From: Pseudomonadota bacterium
Lineage (GTDB): Bacteria; Pseudomonadota; Gammaproteobacteria; Burkholderiales; Usitatibacteraceae
Length of the DNA stretch: 64,000 bases
Direction of reading: 5' to 3'
Assembly: GCA_029781595.1 (NCBI GenBank)
Contig: JAKOWJ010000351.1
Location: forward strand, 19,045-83,044
Shown: positions 50,303 through 58,499 of the stretch, one piece after another
How the letters are laid out: the number at the start of each line of letters is the position of its first letter
Position numbering within the stretch: the first letter of the stretch is position 1
Program-made: the position numbers and the translations under genes
Notes under the pieces: generated by a model
Database searches by the model: none
What the model was told of the DNA's origin: nothing
What the model saw: the letters and a program-made list of their open reading frames with translations, nothing else

Positions 50303-53206
50303 ATGGCTGTCCAGTCCACAGAGAGCGCCATCGCGGCGCAGGGCCTGGCCGCGCGCGCGGAGGTCAAGAAGACCACGTGCTACATGTGCGCGTGCCGCTG
50401 CGGCATCCGCGTGCACCTGCGCGACGGCGAGATCCGCTACATCGACGGCAACCCCGACCACCCGCTGAACAAGGGCGTGATCTGCGCCAAGGGCGCCTCG
50501 GGCATCATGAAGCAGTACTCGCCGGCGCGCCTGACGCAGCCGCTGCGCCGCAAGGCGGGCGCCGAGCGCGGTGCCGGCGATTTCGAGCCCATCAGCTGGG
50601 AAGAGGCCTTCGCGACCCTCGCCGAGCGCCTCGGGCGCATCCGCGAGACGGACCCTCGCAAGTTCGCGCTGGTCACCGGCCGCGACCAGATGCAGGCGCT
50701 CACGGGCCTCTTCGCGCGCCAGTTCGGCACGCCCAACTACGCGGCGCACGGCGGCTTCTGCTCCGTGAACATGGCCGCGGGCCTCATCTACACCATCGGC
50801 GGCTCGTTCTGGGAGTTCGGCGGGCCGGACCTCGATCGCGCCAGGCTGTTCGTGATGCTGGGCACGGCCGAGGACCACCACTCCAACCCGCTCAAGATCG
50901 CGATCTCGAAGTTCAAGCGCGCCGGCGGCCGGTTCATCTCGGTGAACCCGGTGCGCACGGGCTACTCCGCCATCGCCGACGAGTGGGTGCCCATCCGGCC
51001 CGGCACCGACGGGGCGCTGCTGCTCGCGATCGTGCACGAGCTGATCGAGCTGGGCCTGTACGACCGCGAGTTCCTCGTGCGCTACACCAACGCGGGCCAG
51101 CTCGTGAACCTGGACGAGGCGAGCGACGAGTTCGGCATGTTCGTGCGCACCGAGGTGCCCGAGGAGGAGGGCTGCTTCGATCCCCAGAACAAGCTCTGGT
51201 GGGACCGCCACGGCGACCGTCCGGTGGTCACGCACTCGGAGGGCGCCGATCCGTACCTGCTCGGCCGCTTCCGCCTGCACGACGGCACGGAGGTGAGCCC
51301 CTCGTTCCAGCTCCTCAAGGACCGCGTGAAGGACTACACGCCGGAGTGGGCGTCGGGCGTCACCGGCATTCCCGCGGAGACGATCCGGCGACTGGCGCAC
51401 GAGATGGGCATCACGGCGCGCGACCAGCGCATCGAGCTGCCCATCGCGTGGACGGACAGCTGGGGCAAGGAGCACGACACCGTCACCGGCAACCCCGTCG
51501 CCTTCCACGCGATGCGCGGACTCGCGGCCCACTCGAACGGCTTCCACACGATTCGCGCGCTGGGCATCCTCATGTCGCTCCTGGGGACCATCGACCGTCC
51601 CGGGGGGTTCCGACACAAGGCGCCGTTCCCGCGGCCCATCCCGCCCTGCGCCAAGACCCCGGCCACGCCGCTCGCGGTGAAGCCGGGCTCGCCGCTCGAC
51701 GGCGCGCCGCTGGGCTGGCCGGCCGAGCCCGACGACCTGTTCGTGGACGACGACGGCAACCCGGTGCGCATCGACAAGGCGTTCTCGTGGGAGTACCCGC
51801 TCGCGGTGCACGGGCTCATGCACAACGTGATCACCAACGCGTGGCGCGGCGACCCGTACCCCATAGACACGCTGCTGATCTTCATGGCCAATATGGCGTG
51901 GAACTCGACCATGAACGTGGACGAGGTCCGGCGCATGCTCAACGACCGGGGCGAGGACGGCGAGTACCGCATCCCGTTCATCGTCGTGGCCGACGCCTTC
52001 CAGTCCGAGATGACGGCCTTCGCCGACCTGGTGCTGCCCGACACCACGTACCTCGAGCGCCACGACGCGATGTCGCTGCTGGACCGGCCCATCTCCGAGT
52101 ACGACGGGCCCGTCGACTCCGTGCGCATCCCGGTGGTGCCGCCGCGCGGCGAGTGCAAGCCCTTCCAGGAGGTGATCATCGAGCTGGGCACGCGCCTGAA
52201 GCTGCCCGCCTTCACGACGAAGGACGGCCGTCGCAAGTACCGCGACTACCCGGACTTCATCGTGAACTACGAGACCGAGCCCGGCTCGGGCATCGGCTTC
52301 CTCGCGGGCTGGCGCGGCAAGGGCGGCGAGAAGAGCCTCATCGGCGAGCCCAACCCGCGGCAGTGGGAGATGTACGCGCAGAACGACTGCGTCTTCCACT
52401 ACCACCTGCCGAAGAGCTACCAGTACATGCGCAACTGGAACCAGGGCTACCTCGAGTGGTCGCTGCGCAACCGGATCACGCGCTATGCCGAGCCCATCCT
52501 GGTGCACCTCTACTCGGAGGTGCTGCAGAAGTTCCGCCTCGCCGCGCGCGGCAAGGGCCTCACGCGCCGCCCGCCGGAGCGGCTGAGGAAGCGCGTGGAG
52601 ACCTTCTTCGACCCGCTGCCGTTCTACTACGAGCCGCTGGAGTCGCAGGCCACGGACAAGGCGCGCTACCCGCTGGCGGCCGTCACGCAGCGCCCGATGG
52701 CGATGTACCACTCCTGGGACTCGCAGAACGCCTGGCTGAGGCAGATCCACGGCCACAACAGCCTGTTCGTGAACCCGGCCACCGCGTCGGCCCAGGGCAT
52801 CGGCGACGGCGACTGGATCTGGGTGGAATCGACCTGGGGCCGCGTGCGGTGCGTGGCGCGGCACTCCGAGGCGGTGGAACCGGGCACCGTGTGGACCTGG
52901 AACGCGATCGGCAAGGCCCCGGGGGCGTGGAACCTCGCGCCGGGGGCGGACGAGTCGCGGCGCGGATTCCTCATCAACGGCCTCATCAGCGACGAGCTGC
53001 CGCCCGACGCCGACGGCGCGCGCTTCTCCAACTCCGACCCCGTGACCGGGCAGGCGGCCTGGTACGACGTGCGCGTGCGCATCCGCCGCGCCGAGCCGGG
53101 CGAGGAGGGCGTCGTGGCTCCGCCTGGCCCCGCGATGCACGCCTATCCGGGCATGGCGCCGGCACCGGGTGACGTGGCCTACCGGGCCGGAGGGCGGCGC
53201 CGGTGA
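50303..53206 (+). CDS. soeA: SoeA-like molybdopterin oxidoreductase (putative cytoplasmic sulfite dehydrogenase catalytic subunit)
   Basis: This 967-residue protein of the DMSO-reductase family has a [4Fe-4S] site at C26, C29, C33 and C61, a Mo-bis-MGD core and a C-terminal dinucleotide-binding domain (about 800-930). The likely Mo ligand is C153 in GGFCSVN. There is no twin-arginine signal, so it should stay in the cytoplasm, as for SoeA, which oxidises sulfite at the membrane with SoeB and SoeC. The next gene is a TauE-type exporter (GTGA overlap), and no soeB or soeC is present here. Formate dehydrogenase- or polysulfide reductase-like enzymes are alternatives; sulfur neighbours favour SoeA. 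Confidence 0.75.
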   Translation: MAVQSTESAIAAQGLAARAEVKKTTCYMCACRCGIRVHLRDGEIRYIDGNPDHPLNKGVICAKGASGIMKQYSPARLTQPLRRKAGAERGAGDFEPISWEEAFATLAERLGRIRETDPRKFALVTGRDQMQALTGLFARQFGTPNYAAHGGFCSVNMAAGLIYTIGGSFWEFGGPDLDRARLFVMLGTAEDHHSNPLKIAISKFKRAGGRFISVNPVRTGYSAIADEWVPIRPGTDGALLLAIVHELIELGLYDREFLVRYTNAGQLVNLDEASDEFGMFVRTEVPEEEGCFDPQNKLWWDRHGDRPVVTHSEGADPYLLGRFRLHDGTEVSPSFQLLKDRVKDYTPEWASGVTGIPAETIRRLAHEMGITARDQRIELPIAWTDSWGKEHDTVTGNPVAFHAMRGLAAHSNGFHTIRALGILMSLLGTIDRPGGFRHKAPFPRPIPPCAKTPATPLAVKPGSPLDGAPLGWPAEPDDLFVDDDGNPVRIDKAFSWEYPLAVHGLMHNVITNAWRGDPYPIDTLLIFMANMAWNSTMNVDEVRRMLNDRGEDGEYRIPFIVVADAFQSEMTAFADLVLPDTTYLERHDAMSLLDRPISEYDGPVDSVRIPVVPPRGECKPFQEVIIELGTRLKLPAFTTKDGRRKYRDYPDFIVNYETEPGSGIGFLAGWRGKGGEKSLIGEPNPRQWEMYAQNDCVFHYHLPKSYQYMRNWNQGYLEWSLRNRITRYAEPILVHLYSEVLQKFRLAARGKGLTRRPPERLRKRVETFFDPLPFYYEPLESQATDKARYPLAAVTQRPMAMYHSWDSQNAWLRQIHGHNSLFVNPATASAQGIGDGDWIWVESTWGRVRCVARHSEAVEPGTVWTWNAIGKAPGAWNLAPGADESRRGFLINGLISDELPPDADGARFSNSDPVTGQAAWYDVRVRIRRAEPGEEGVVAPPGPAMHAYPGMAPAPGDVAYRAGGRRR

Positions 53207-54141
53207 AGTCCCTCGTCGCCGCCATGGCGCTGGCTGCCGGCCTCGCGTTCGCCTCCGTCGCGTGGGGAGGCACGGGAGCCTCGATGGGCGCCTCGTGGCC
53301 GTGGTGGGGCTGGCCGCTGGCGCTGTTCGTCGTCTGCTTCTTCCTCGGCATCATCGCCGTGCCGGCCGGGGTGGGCGGCGGCGTGCTGTTCGTGCCGATC
53401 GTCGGGGGATTCTTCCCGTTCCATCTCGACTACGTCCGGGGTGCGGGCATCCTCGTGGCGCTCGCGAGCGCGCTCGCTTCCGGTCCCTCGCTGCTGCGCT
53501 CCGGCCTGGCGAGCGTGCGACTGGGCCTTCCGCTGGCGCTCGTGGCCTCGGTCACGTCCATCGCGGGCGCCATGATCGGCTTTGCACTGCCCACCCAGGT
53601 CGTGCAGACCGCGCTGGGCGTGATCGTGCTCGCCATCGTCGTGCTGATGGCGGTCTCCCGGCGTTCGGAGTTCCCGCACGTGCCCGGGCATGATCCCTGG
53701 GCCGACGCGCTCGGCATGAACGGCCTGATCGTCGACGCCCGGTCGGGCGAGGCCGTGTCGTGGCGGGCGCACCGCACGCCGGCCGGGCTAGTGATCTTCC
53801 TGCTCATCGGCCTGCTCGCGGGCATGTTCGGGCTGGGCGCGGGGTGGGCCAACCTGCCGGCGCTCAACCTGCTCATGGGCGTGCCGCTCAAGGTGTCCGC
53901 CGGCACCTCGGGATTCATCCTCTCCCTGGCCTCGCCACCCGCGGCGTGGGTCTACGTGAACCAGGGCGCCGTGCTGCCCGCCATCGCCGTGCCTTCCGTG
54001 GTGGGGATGATGCTCGGGGCGCGCATCGGCGCGAAGCTTCTCCATGTCCTGCCCGCCGCGGTCATTCGCGGCATCGTCCTCGCGCTCCTCGCCTTCGTCG
54101 GGGTCCGAGCCCTGCTGAAGGGGCTGGGCGTGTGGAACTGA
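53203..54141 (+). CDS. TauE/SafE family sulfite exporter
   Basis: This 312-residue protein has about eight or nine membrane helices in two TauE/SafE halves (GVGGGVLFVPIVGG and FGLGAGWANLPALNL are the repeated glycine-rich motifs). TauE-type proteins export sulfite or sulfonates. A hydrophilic loop at about 145-180 separates the halves. GTG 53203 overlaps the soeA stop, so sulfite export or uptake is coupled to the molybdoenzyme. Confidence 0.9.
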   Translation: MKSLVAAMALAAGLAFASVAWGGTGASMGASWPWWGWPLALFVVCFFLGIIAVPAGVGGGVLFVPIVGGFFPFHLDYVRGAGILVALASALASGPSLLRSGLASVRLGLPLALVASVTSIAGAMIGFALPTQVVQTALGVIVLAIVVLMAVSRRSEFPHVPGHDPWADALGMNGLIVDARSGEAVSWRAHRTPAGLVIFLLIGLLAGMFGLGAGWANLPALNLLMGVPLKVSAGTSGFILSLASPPAAWVYVNQGAVLPAIAVPSVVGMMLGARIGAKLLHVLPAAVIRGIVLALLAFVGVRALLKGLGVWN

Positions 54142-54181
54142 GGTCATTGCCTGCCGAACCCTATCGAACGGAATTCACATC

Positions 54182-54697
54182 ATGAAACGCCATACCCGCA
54201 CCATCGCGCTTGCCGCCCTCCTTTCCGCCGTCACCGCCGCCAGCGCCGCCCCCGTGCTGATGTCCGAGGAATGGGCCCGCAGCGCGTGCACCGCCTGGAA
54301 CGGCCAGTCCGAACTCACCACCGGCCTGCAGGAAAGCGGCTGGGCCGCCAACGACAAGAAGCGCGGCTACAAGTCGCTGCAGGTCTCGCGAAAGGACTGC
54401 GCGTCGAGCCAGAAGGTGGAGCTGCGCATCACCAGCAAGGACGGCAAGGCCCAGTGCATCTCCGGTGGGCTGTCCACCGCCAAGCTCGACCTCGACGTCG
54501 ACTACGCGATGACGGCCGAGACGCCGCGCTGGGTGGAGATGGGCAAGGGCGAGTACGGCCCGATGCGTGCGATGATGTTCGGCCGCCTGAGCTTCGATGG
54601 ACCCATGGGCGAGGCCATGGGCAACATGGGGCCGTTCGAGAGCTTCCTGCTGCTCGTCGGCAAGGTGCCCGGCGACACCGCGACCTGCCCGAAGTGA
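54182..54697 (+). CDS. Secreted SCP-2-like protein
   Basis: This 171-residue protein has a signal peptide (cut near residue 22, SAASAAP) and a mature domain with conserved Trp/Cys pairs (C36, C73, C92 and C169 by count), MGKGEYGPMRAMMFGRLSF and NMGPFESFLLLVGKVPGD. It resembles short betaproteobacterial proteins annotated as SCP-2 sterol-transfer domain proteins, which occur beside sulfur-oxidation genes. It probably binds a hydrophobic ligand in the periplasm; the ligand is unknown. Confidence 0.65.
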   Translation: MKRHTRTIALAALLSAVTAASAAPVLMSEEWARSACTAWNGQSELTTGLQESGWAANDKKRGYKSLQVSRKDCASSQKVELRITSKDGKAQCISGGLSTAKLDLDVDYAMTAETPRWVEMGKGEYGPMRAMMFGRLSFDGPMGEAMGNMGPFESFLLLVGKVPGDTATCPK

Positions 54698-54704
54698 GCG
54701 CGCC

Positions 54705-55118
54705 GTGAACCATCCGGGGCACGCCGATCCGGACCAGGAGCGCTACGCGCGCGTGCTCGCGTGGTGCACGGGCGTGAGCTTCGCGGCCCTCATCGCCCTC
54801 TTCGGGACTTACCTCACCGGCGTCTTCGCGCCGTTCCTGTCGCACGAGCAGCTGCCGGAACTCTGGCGACTGCCGGCGGCGGAGATGCTGCGCGCCACGG
54901 GACAGCACGGCGGGTGGGACTGGGCCCACCGCATCGACAGGATCGACGTGGCCACGCTGGGGGGCATCGCCCTCCTGGCGCTTTGCCCCGTGCTGCCGCT
55001 GATGGCGGTGATGCCGATCTACTGGCGCATGAACCGGCGCCTGCTGTTCGCGATCTGCGCGCTCGAGGTCGCCGTCATCGTGCTGGCGGCCTCCGGCGTG
55101 GTGGGCTCCGGCCGCTAG
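54705..55118 (+). CDS. Three-helix membrane protein
   Basis: This 137-residue protein has hydrophobic helices at about 15-40, 80-105 and 108-130, with a soluble part between the first and second containing LPAAEMLRATGQHGGWDW. I recall related proteins only as uncharacterised partners of TauE or sulfur genes in betaproteobacteria (some annotated DUF1634). GTG 54705 is chosen since a shorter spacer from the SCP2-like stop fits coupling. Function unknown. Confidence 0.7.
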   Translation: MNHPGHADPDQERYARVLAWCTGVSFAALIALFGTYLTGVFAPFLSHEQLPELWRLPAAEMLRATGQHGGWDWAHRIDRIDVATLGGIALLALCPVLPLMAVMPIYWRMNRRLLFAICALEVAVIVLAASGVVGSGR

Positions 55119-55177
55119 GCCGCGTTTTTCGGATCGGGTCCGGCAGCGGGCCCCACATGGAGAAGGGAGGAGCAGGC

Positions 55178-55507
55178 ATGGGATACCAGATCGGGGGCGT
55201 GGAACGGGAGACCGACGGCGACGGCTACCTGCTGGAAGCCGACTTCAGCGACGAGGCCGTGGAAGTCATCGCGGCCGCGGAGGGCGTCACCCTCACCGAG
55301 GACCACTGGAAGGTCGTGAACTACCTGCGCGAGCAGTTCCGGGACGAGGGCCATACCCCAAATTTCCGCAACATGGTCAAGGACTTGCAGGGCGTCATGC
55401 CAGGCTGCGACTCGAAGTCGCTCTACGACCTCTTCCCGATGGGGCCGGCCAAGCAGGGCGCCAAGGTGGCGGGCCTGCCGCAGCCGTACGGCAAGGGCGG
55501 GTACTGA
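55178..55507 (+). CDS. DsrC/TusE-family protein lacking both redox cysteines (RspA-like)
   Basis: This 109-residue protein has the DsrC/TusE fold signature (YLLEADFSDEAVEVIAAAEGVTLTEDHW, VVNYLREQF, ELFP-like SLYDLFPMGP). Functional DsrC has two C-terminal cysteines (the GACK and GCV positions) and TusE one. Here the tail ends GAKVAGLPQPYGKGGY, with Ala and Lys at those places; only C77, equal to the non-catalytic upstream Cys, remains. Cysteine-free relatives have been called RspA and proposed to be regulatory. ATG 55178 follows GGAGGAG. It cannot carry sulfur by the usual trisulfide route. Confidence 0.88.
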   Translation: MGYQIGGVERETDGDGYLLEADFSDEAVEVIAAAEGVTLTEDHWKVVNYLREQFRDEGHTPNFRNMVKDLQGVMPGCDSKSLYDLFPMGPAKQGAKVAGLPQPYGKGGY

Positions 55508-55648
55508 CCGGCGACCCGCCTGTTTTTTAAGCGAGCGCAAATCGCGGAGGAACCGGGCAGGGCACAGTAATTCCCGCAGGACGCACCGGGGACCGTCCGG
55601 CGGGGCGTGTCGCCTCCCGCCCGGTCCGCGAAAGAGGGAGACAAGAAG

Positions 55649-55948
55649 ATGAAATTCGACGTCAGCATCGTCATCACCGTGCTCGCCATCCTGGTGATGT
55701 TCTACTGCCTGTGGCTCGTGTTGTCGCTGCGCAAGAACATCCCGGGCGGCGTGGTGGGCAACACCTGGAAGACGCTCACGGCGCTGGTGGTGCTCTTCAC
55801 CGCGGGCTACCTCGCCACGCCCTTCTTCGGGATGCTGCCCCCGCTGCTCATGAACGTGCTCGTGTCGCTGATCTTCCTGTTCGGCGCGATCTACGTCGTG
55901 ATCACGGTGAAGCTGATCTACCGGATCATCGAGGAACTGGCGGGTTGA
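55649..55948 (+). CDS. Small three-helix membrane protein
   Basis: This 99-residue protein has three hydrophobic helices (about 4-27, 42-62 and 68-95) and no other recognisable motif. It starts at ATG 55649 behind AGAGGGAG. It is followed by the next gene after four bases, so both are likely co-transcribed with the DsrC-like gene at 142 bases. Similar small proteins accompany sulfur genes in betaproteobacteria. Function unknown. Confidence 0.65.
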   Translation: MKFDVSIVITVLAILVMFYCLWLVLSLRKNIPGGVVGNTWKTLTALVVLFTAGYLATPFFGMLPPLLMNVLVSLIFLFGAIYVVITVKLIYRIIEELAG

Positions 55949-55952
55949 GCCC

Positions 55953-56429
55953 ATGGACCCGCGAGACGTCCTGGCGAGGACCGTCCAGGGGGCGGAGGCG
56001 CTCGCGCAGCGCGGGCACGACCTGCCGCGGACGCTGCGCCACGCCCTGATCCTGGTCGACGGCCGCTCCACGGTGGCCGAGCTGGAGCAGAAGGGCGCGG
56101 TGATCCCCGAGTTCCCGGCGGCCCTGCGCGAGCTGGTGACGCGCGGCCTCGTGGCGCCCCGCGGCGCCGGCGCCGCGCCGAACGAGGCGCCTGCGCCGCT
56201 GACGTCCACCGCCGGCGACGGCGGCATCGAGGAAGTCGTGGCCCTGGCCGAGGACATCCTGGGCGGGCGCGCCGAGAAGGTCGTGCGCAAGCTCCGGGAG
56301 GCCGCGGGCTCGCGCGAGGAGATCGCCGCGGCCGTCGAGACGTCCTACAAGCTCATCCGGCTCACCATCGACGAGGGCAAGGCCGAGGCCTTCCGGGCGG
56401 CGGCGCGCAAGGTCCTCGCGAAGGGATAG
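55953..56429 (+). CDS. Uncharacterised 158-residue protein
   Basis: The protein has an N-terminal part with LILVDGRSTVAELEQKGAVI, which looks like a winged-helix-like regulatory or DUF4388-type fold, an Ala/Pro linker (70-90), and a C-terminal helical part (95-158, IEEVVALAEDILGGRAEKVVRKLREA). I do not recognise the family. It lies four bases after the membrane protein and converges on the leftward operon with a six-base gap. Confidence 0.65.
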   Translation: MDPRDVLARTVQGAEALAQRGHDLPRTLRHALILVDGRSTVAELEQKGAVIPEFPAALRELVTRGLVAPRGAGAAPNEAPAPLTSTAGDGGIEEVVALAEDILGGRAEKVVRKLREAAGSREEIAAAVETSYKLIRLTIDEGKAEAFRAAARKVLAKG

Positions 56430-56435
56430 CGCTCC

Positions 56436-57467
56436 TCAGGGCAGGGCGATGAGCGCGGGCTCGCGCGCATAGCGGCGCGCGGCGTGGCCGTCGCGGGCGA
56501 TCTCCCGGCCGACGCGCAGCCAGTGGTCGCGGCTGGCGGCCACCACCTCGCGCAGGCGGCCGGTCCCCTGGCCGGCGTTCCACGCCTCGCGCGCGGTTTC
56601 CAGGCCGGGGAAGAGCTCGCGCCGCAGCCCCGAGAAGGTCGCGAACCAGAAGTGCAGCGAGGGCCCGGCACCGCGCTCGAGCAGCCGCGGCAGCGTCACG
56701 AGCGCGTCGGCCAGCAGGTCGCGGACGGCACGCGCCGTGATCTCCACGCGCCGGTCGCCGTTGCCGTCCATGAACCTCTCCCAGGGCTCGCCGAGCAGGC
56801 GCCCCGCCTCCAGCTCGCCCAGCTCGTGCAGGATCAGCGTCTCGCGCTCGGCCTGCGCCATGCGCGCGAGCGCGGTGCCCCGTTCCGCGCCGAAGCCGTA
56901 GGCCTCCAGCGCGGCCGCGAGGTCGCCCTCGGCGGCGCGGGCTTCCCAGGCCTCGGCGCGCAGCCACAGCCAGCGCTCGAAGGCCTCGCGGCGCAACACG
57001 ATGCGGCTTCCCTGGAGCACGGCGGGCGCCGCGTCGATGTCGCGGACGTACTCGCAGCCGGCCTCGACGACCTCGATGCCGTCGCGGTGCTCCCGCGAGG
57101 CCAGGTCGGCCAGGAAGAAGTGGGGCTTGCCGAAGCGCCCGCGGCCGGCGCCGTAGAGCAGGCCCTCGGGCATCAGCGCCGCGTTCACCGCGTCCACGTC
57201 GAAGGGGTCGGCGGGGCCGTCGCCCAGGGGCAGGGCGCGCCAGTCGGCTTCCGCCAGCGAGTCCCAGAGGGCCTCGCGCTCCGCGATCCACTCCGACACC
57301 GCCCCGCGCGGCGGCATCGCGTCGCCGGCGAGGTCGTGCTCCCACCGGAAGTACTCGCGCATCGCGAGCAGGTAGTTGCAGAGCGTGAGGTCCTGCGCGT
57401 GGCGGGCGTCGGAGAGGTGGCAGTTCTCCTGGACGGCCTCCAGGAGCGGGCCGAGCGCCAGGCTCAC
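56436..57467 (-). CDS. Sfum_1244-like conserved protein
   Basis: This 343-residue soluble protein has an N-terminal NCHLSDARHAQDLTLCNYLLAMREYFRWEH, whose Cys, His and Asp pattern is conserved in a family I recall as Sfum_1244 (annotation without known role). Later segments include AGCEYVRDIDAAP, FMDGNGDRRVEITARAVRDLLADAL and LHFWFATFSGLRRELFPGL. The GTG 57467 start overlaps the stop of the upstream 143-residue gene. It is the last gene of the five-gene operon. A redox or metal role is only a guess from the Cys/His pattern. Confidence 0.7.
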   Translation of the reverse strand: MSLALGPLLEAVQENCHLSDARHAQDLTLCNYLLAMREYFRWEHDLAGDAMPPRGAVSEWIAEREALWDSLAEADWRALPLGDGPADPFDVDAVNAALMPEGLLYGAGRGRFGKPHFFLADLASREHRDGIEVVEAGCEYVRDIDAAPAVLQGSRIVLRREAFERWLWLRAEAWEARAAEGDLAAALEAYGFGAERGTALARMAQAERETLILHELGELEAGRLLGEPWERFMDGNGDRRVEITARAVRDLLADALVTLPRLLERGAGPSLHFWFATFSGLRRELFPGLETAREAWNAGQGTGRLREVVAASRDHWLRVGREIARDGHAARRYAREPALIALP

Positions 57468-57895
57468 GGTCCGCTCCCGCCGCCGGCGCGCGGCCGGCCT
57501 TCCCAGCGGCGCATGGCCGGGACCACCGCCGCGAAGGGGATCTCGGCCAGCCCGCCGAAGGTCGCCTGCGCCCGGGCGACGAGGGCGTGGATGTCCGCCG
57601 GCGGCTCGTCGGGTCCGCCGAGCGCGGCCGCCACGCCACGAAGGCCGCCGCACTGCAGGCGCAGCTCGGTCGCGTGGGTGAGCGGCGCGCCCGGCGCGAG
57701 GCGCAGCGCGAAGGCGCCGCGCTCGCGCAGGAGCGCGAGCAGCGTCGCGCAATTGGCCCGGCCCACCGCCGAGCTGCAGCGCGGGCGCTCGGCCTCGCCC
57801 TCGAGGGCCATCACCACGAGCGGGCAGCGGCCCTGTCTCGCGAGGACGGCCTTCGCGAAGGCGCAGGCGATCGGCGCGGGCTCAGTCGTCGTCAT
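57464..57895 (-). CDS. Uncharacterised 143-residue cysteine-containing protein
   Basis: The protein has five conserved-looking cysteines (IACAFAKAV, GRCPLV, RCSSAVGRANC and LRLQCGGL) spaced as if for a metal or Fe-S site, and a C-terminal helical part. I do not recognise it. ATG 57895 overlaps the 74-residue gene by 14 bases and its stop overlaps the Sfum_1244-like gene by four. It appears to be part of the same coupled set with sulfur-related neighbours. Confidence 0.65.
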   Translation of the reverse strand: MTTTEPAPIACAFAKAVLARQGRCPLVVMALEGEAERPRCSSAVGRANCATLLALLRERGAFALRLAPGAPLTHATELRLQCGGLRGVAAALGGPDEPPADIHALVARAQATFGGLAEIPFAAVVPAMRRWEGRPRAGGGSGP

Positions 57896-58106
57896 CGAAG
57901 CGCGGCCGCGGCTCGCGCACCTCGGTGAGCAGCGTCTCCGCCCCCAGCTCGTTCTCGGCGAAGATGACCTTCACCTTGCAGTCGGCCGGCAGCGCGGGGT
58001 CCTTTCGCATGGCCTTGGCCTGCGCGGAGGCCTGCGGGAAGGCGCCGGTCTCGGCGACCTTCTCGAGGCGGTGGAACGGGAAGACCTTGTAGATGTAGTA
58101 GGGCAT
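57882..58106 (-). CDS. Uncharacterised 74-residue protein with acidic tail
   Basis: A short protein beginning MPYYIYKVFPFHRLEKV and ending EPRPRFDDDD. The N-terminal YYIYKV-type beta strand and the AFPQASAQAKAMRKDP segment resemble small conserved betaproteobacterial proteins of unknown role. It has no cysteine pair. It lies ten bases after the S24 gene and overlaps the next. Confidence 0.65.
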   Translation of the reverse strand: MPYYIYKVFPFHRLEKVAETGAFPQASAQAKAMRKDPALPADCKVKVIFAENELGAETLLTEVREPRPRFDDDD

Positions 58107-58116
58107 GGGCTTTCGG

Positions 58117-58494
58117 CTATTCGCCGTATCGGACGGTGGACTTGCGGCTGCCGGGGCGCGACTTCTGGATCACCACCCCGCGAACCGAGGAGAGATCGGC
58201 GAGGGGCACGCTCGGATAGCGGGGATCGAGGGCATCGAGGCGCCAGGCCCCGCCGTCGGCGACGAGCTTGCGGAAGGTCCACTCGCCGCCGGGGTTGGCG
58301 AGCACGAACGCGCCGTCGGTCGCGTGGCCCTCGGGCTCGATGATGATGACGTCGCCCTCGGCGAACTCCGGGAGCATCGAGTCGCCCAGCACCATCAGCG
58401 CGTAGGACTCCGCGCCGCTGCAGCCGTCGGGCGCCTCCTGCCGCACGGGCGCGGGGCGGATGGGGATGGTGCGTGGCCGGTCTGCGGGTTCCAT
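58117..58494 (-). CDS. S24-family (LexA-like) peptidase without DNA-binding domain
   Basis: This 125-residue protein has the LexA/UmuD-type catalytic core: S39 in LGDSMLPEF and K76 in TFRKLVAD, both at the correct spacing (37 residues) for the Ser-Lys dyad. There is no helix-turn-helix, so it resembles UmuD-like or peptide-cleavage modules. A neighbouring gene supplies an HTH. It starts five bases after the fusion gene's stop. A typical LexA N-terminal cleavage site is not visible. Confidence 0.8.
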   Translation of the reverse strand: MEPADRPRTIPIRPAPVRQEAPDGCSGAESYALMVLGDSMLPEFAEGDVIIIEPEGHATDGAFVLANPGGEWTFRKLVADGGAWRLDALDPRYPSVPLADLSSVRGVVIQKSRPGSRKSTVRYGE

Positions 58495-58499
58495 GGATC

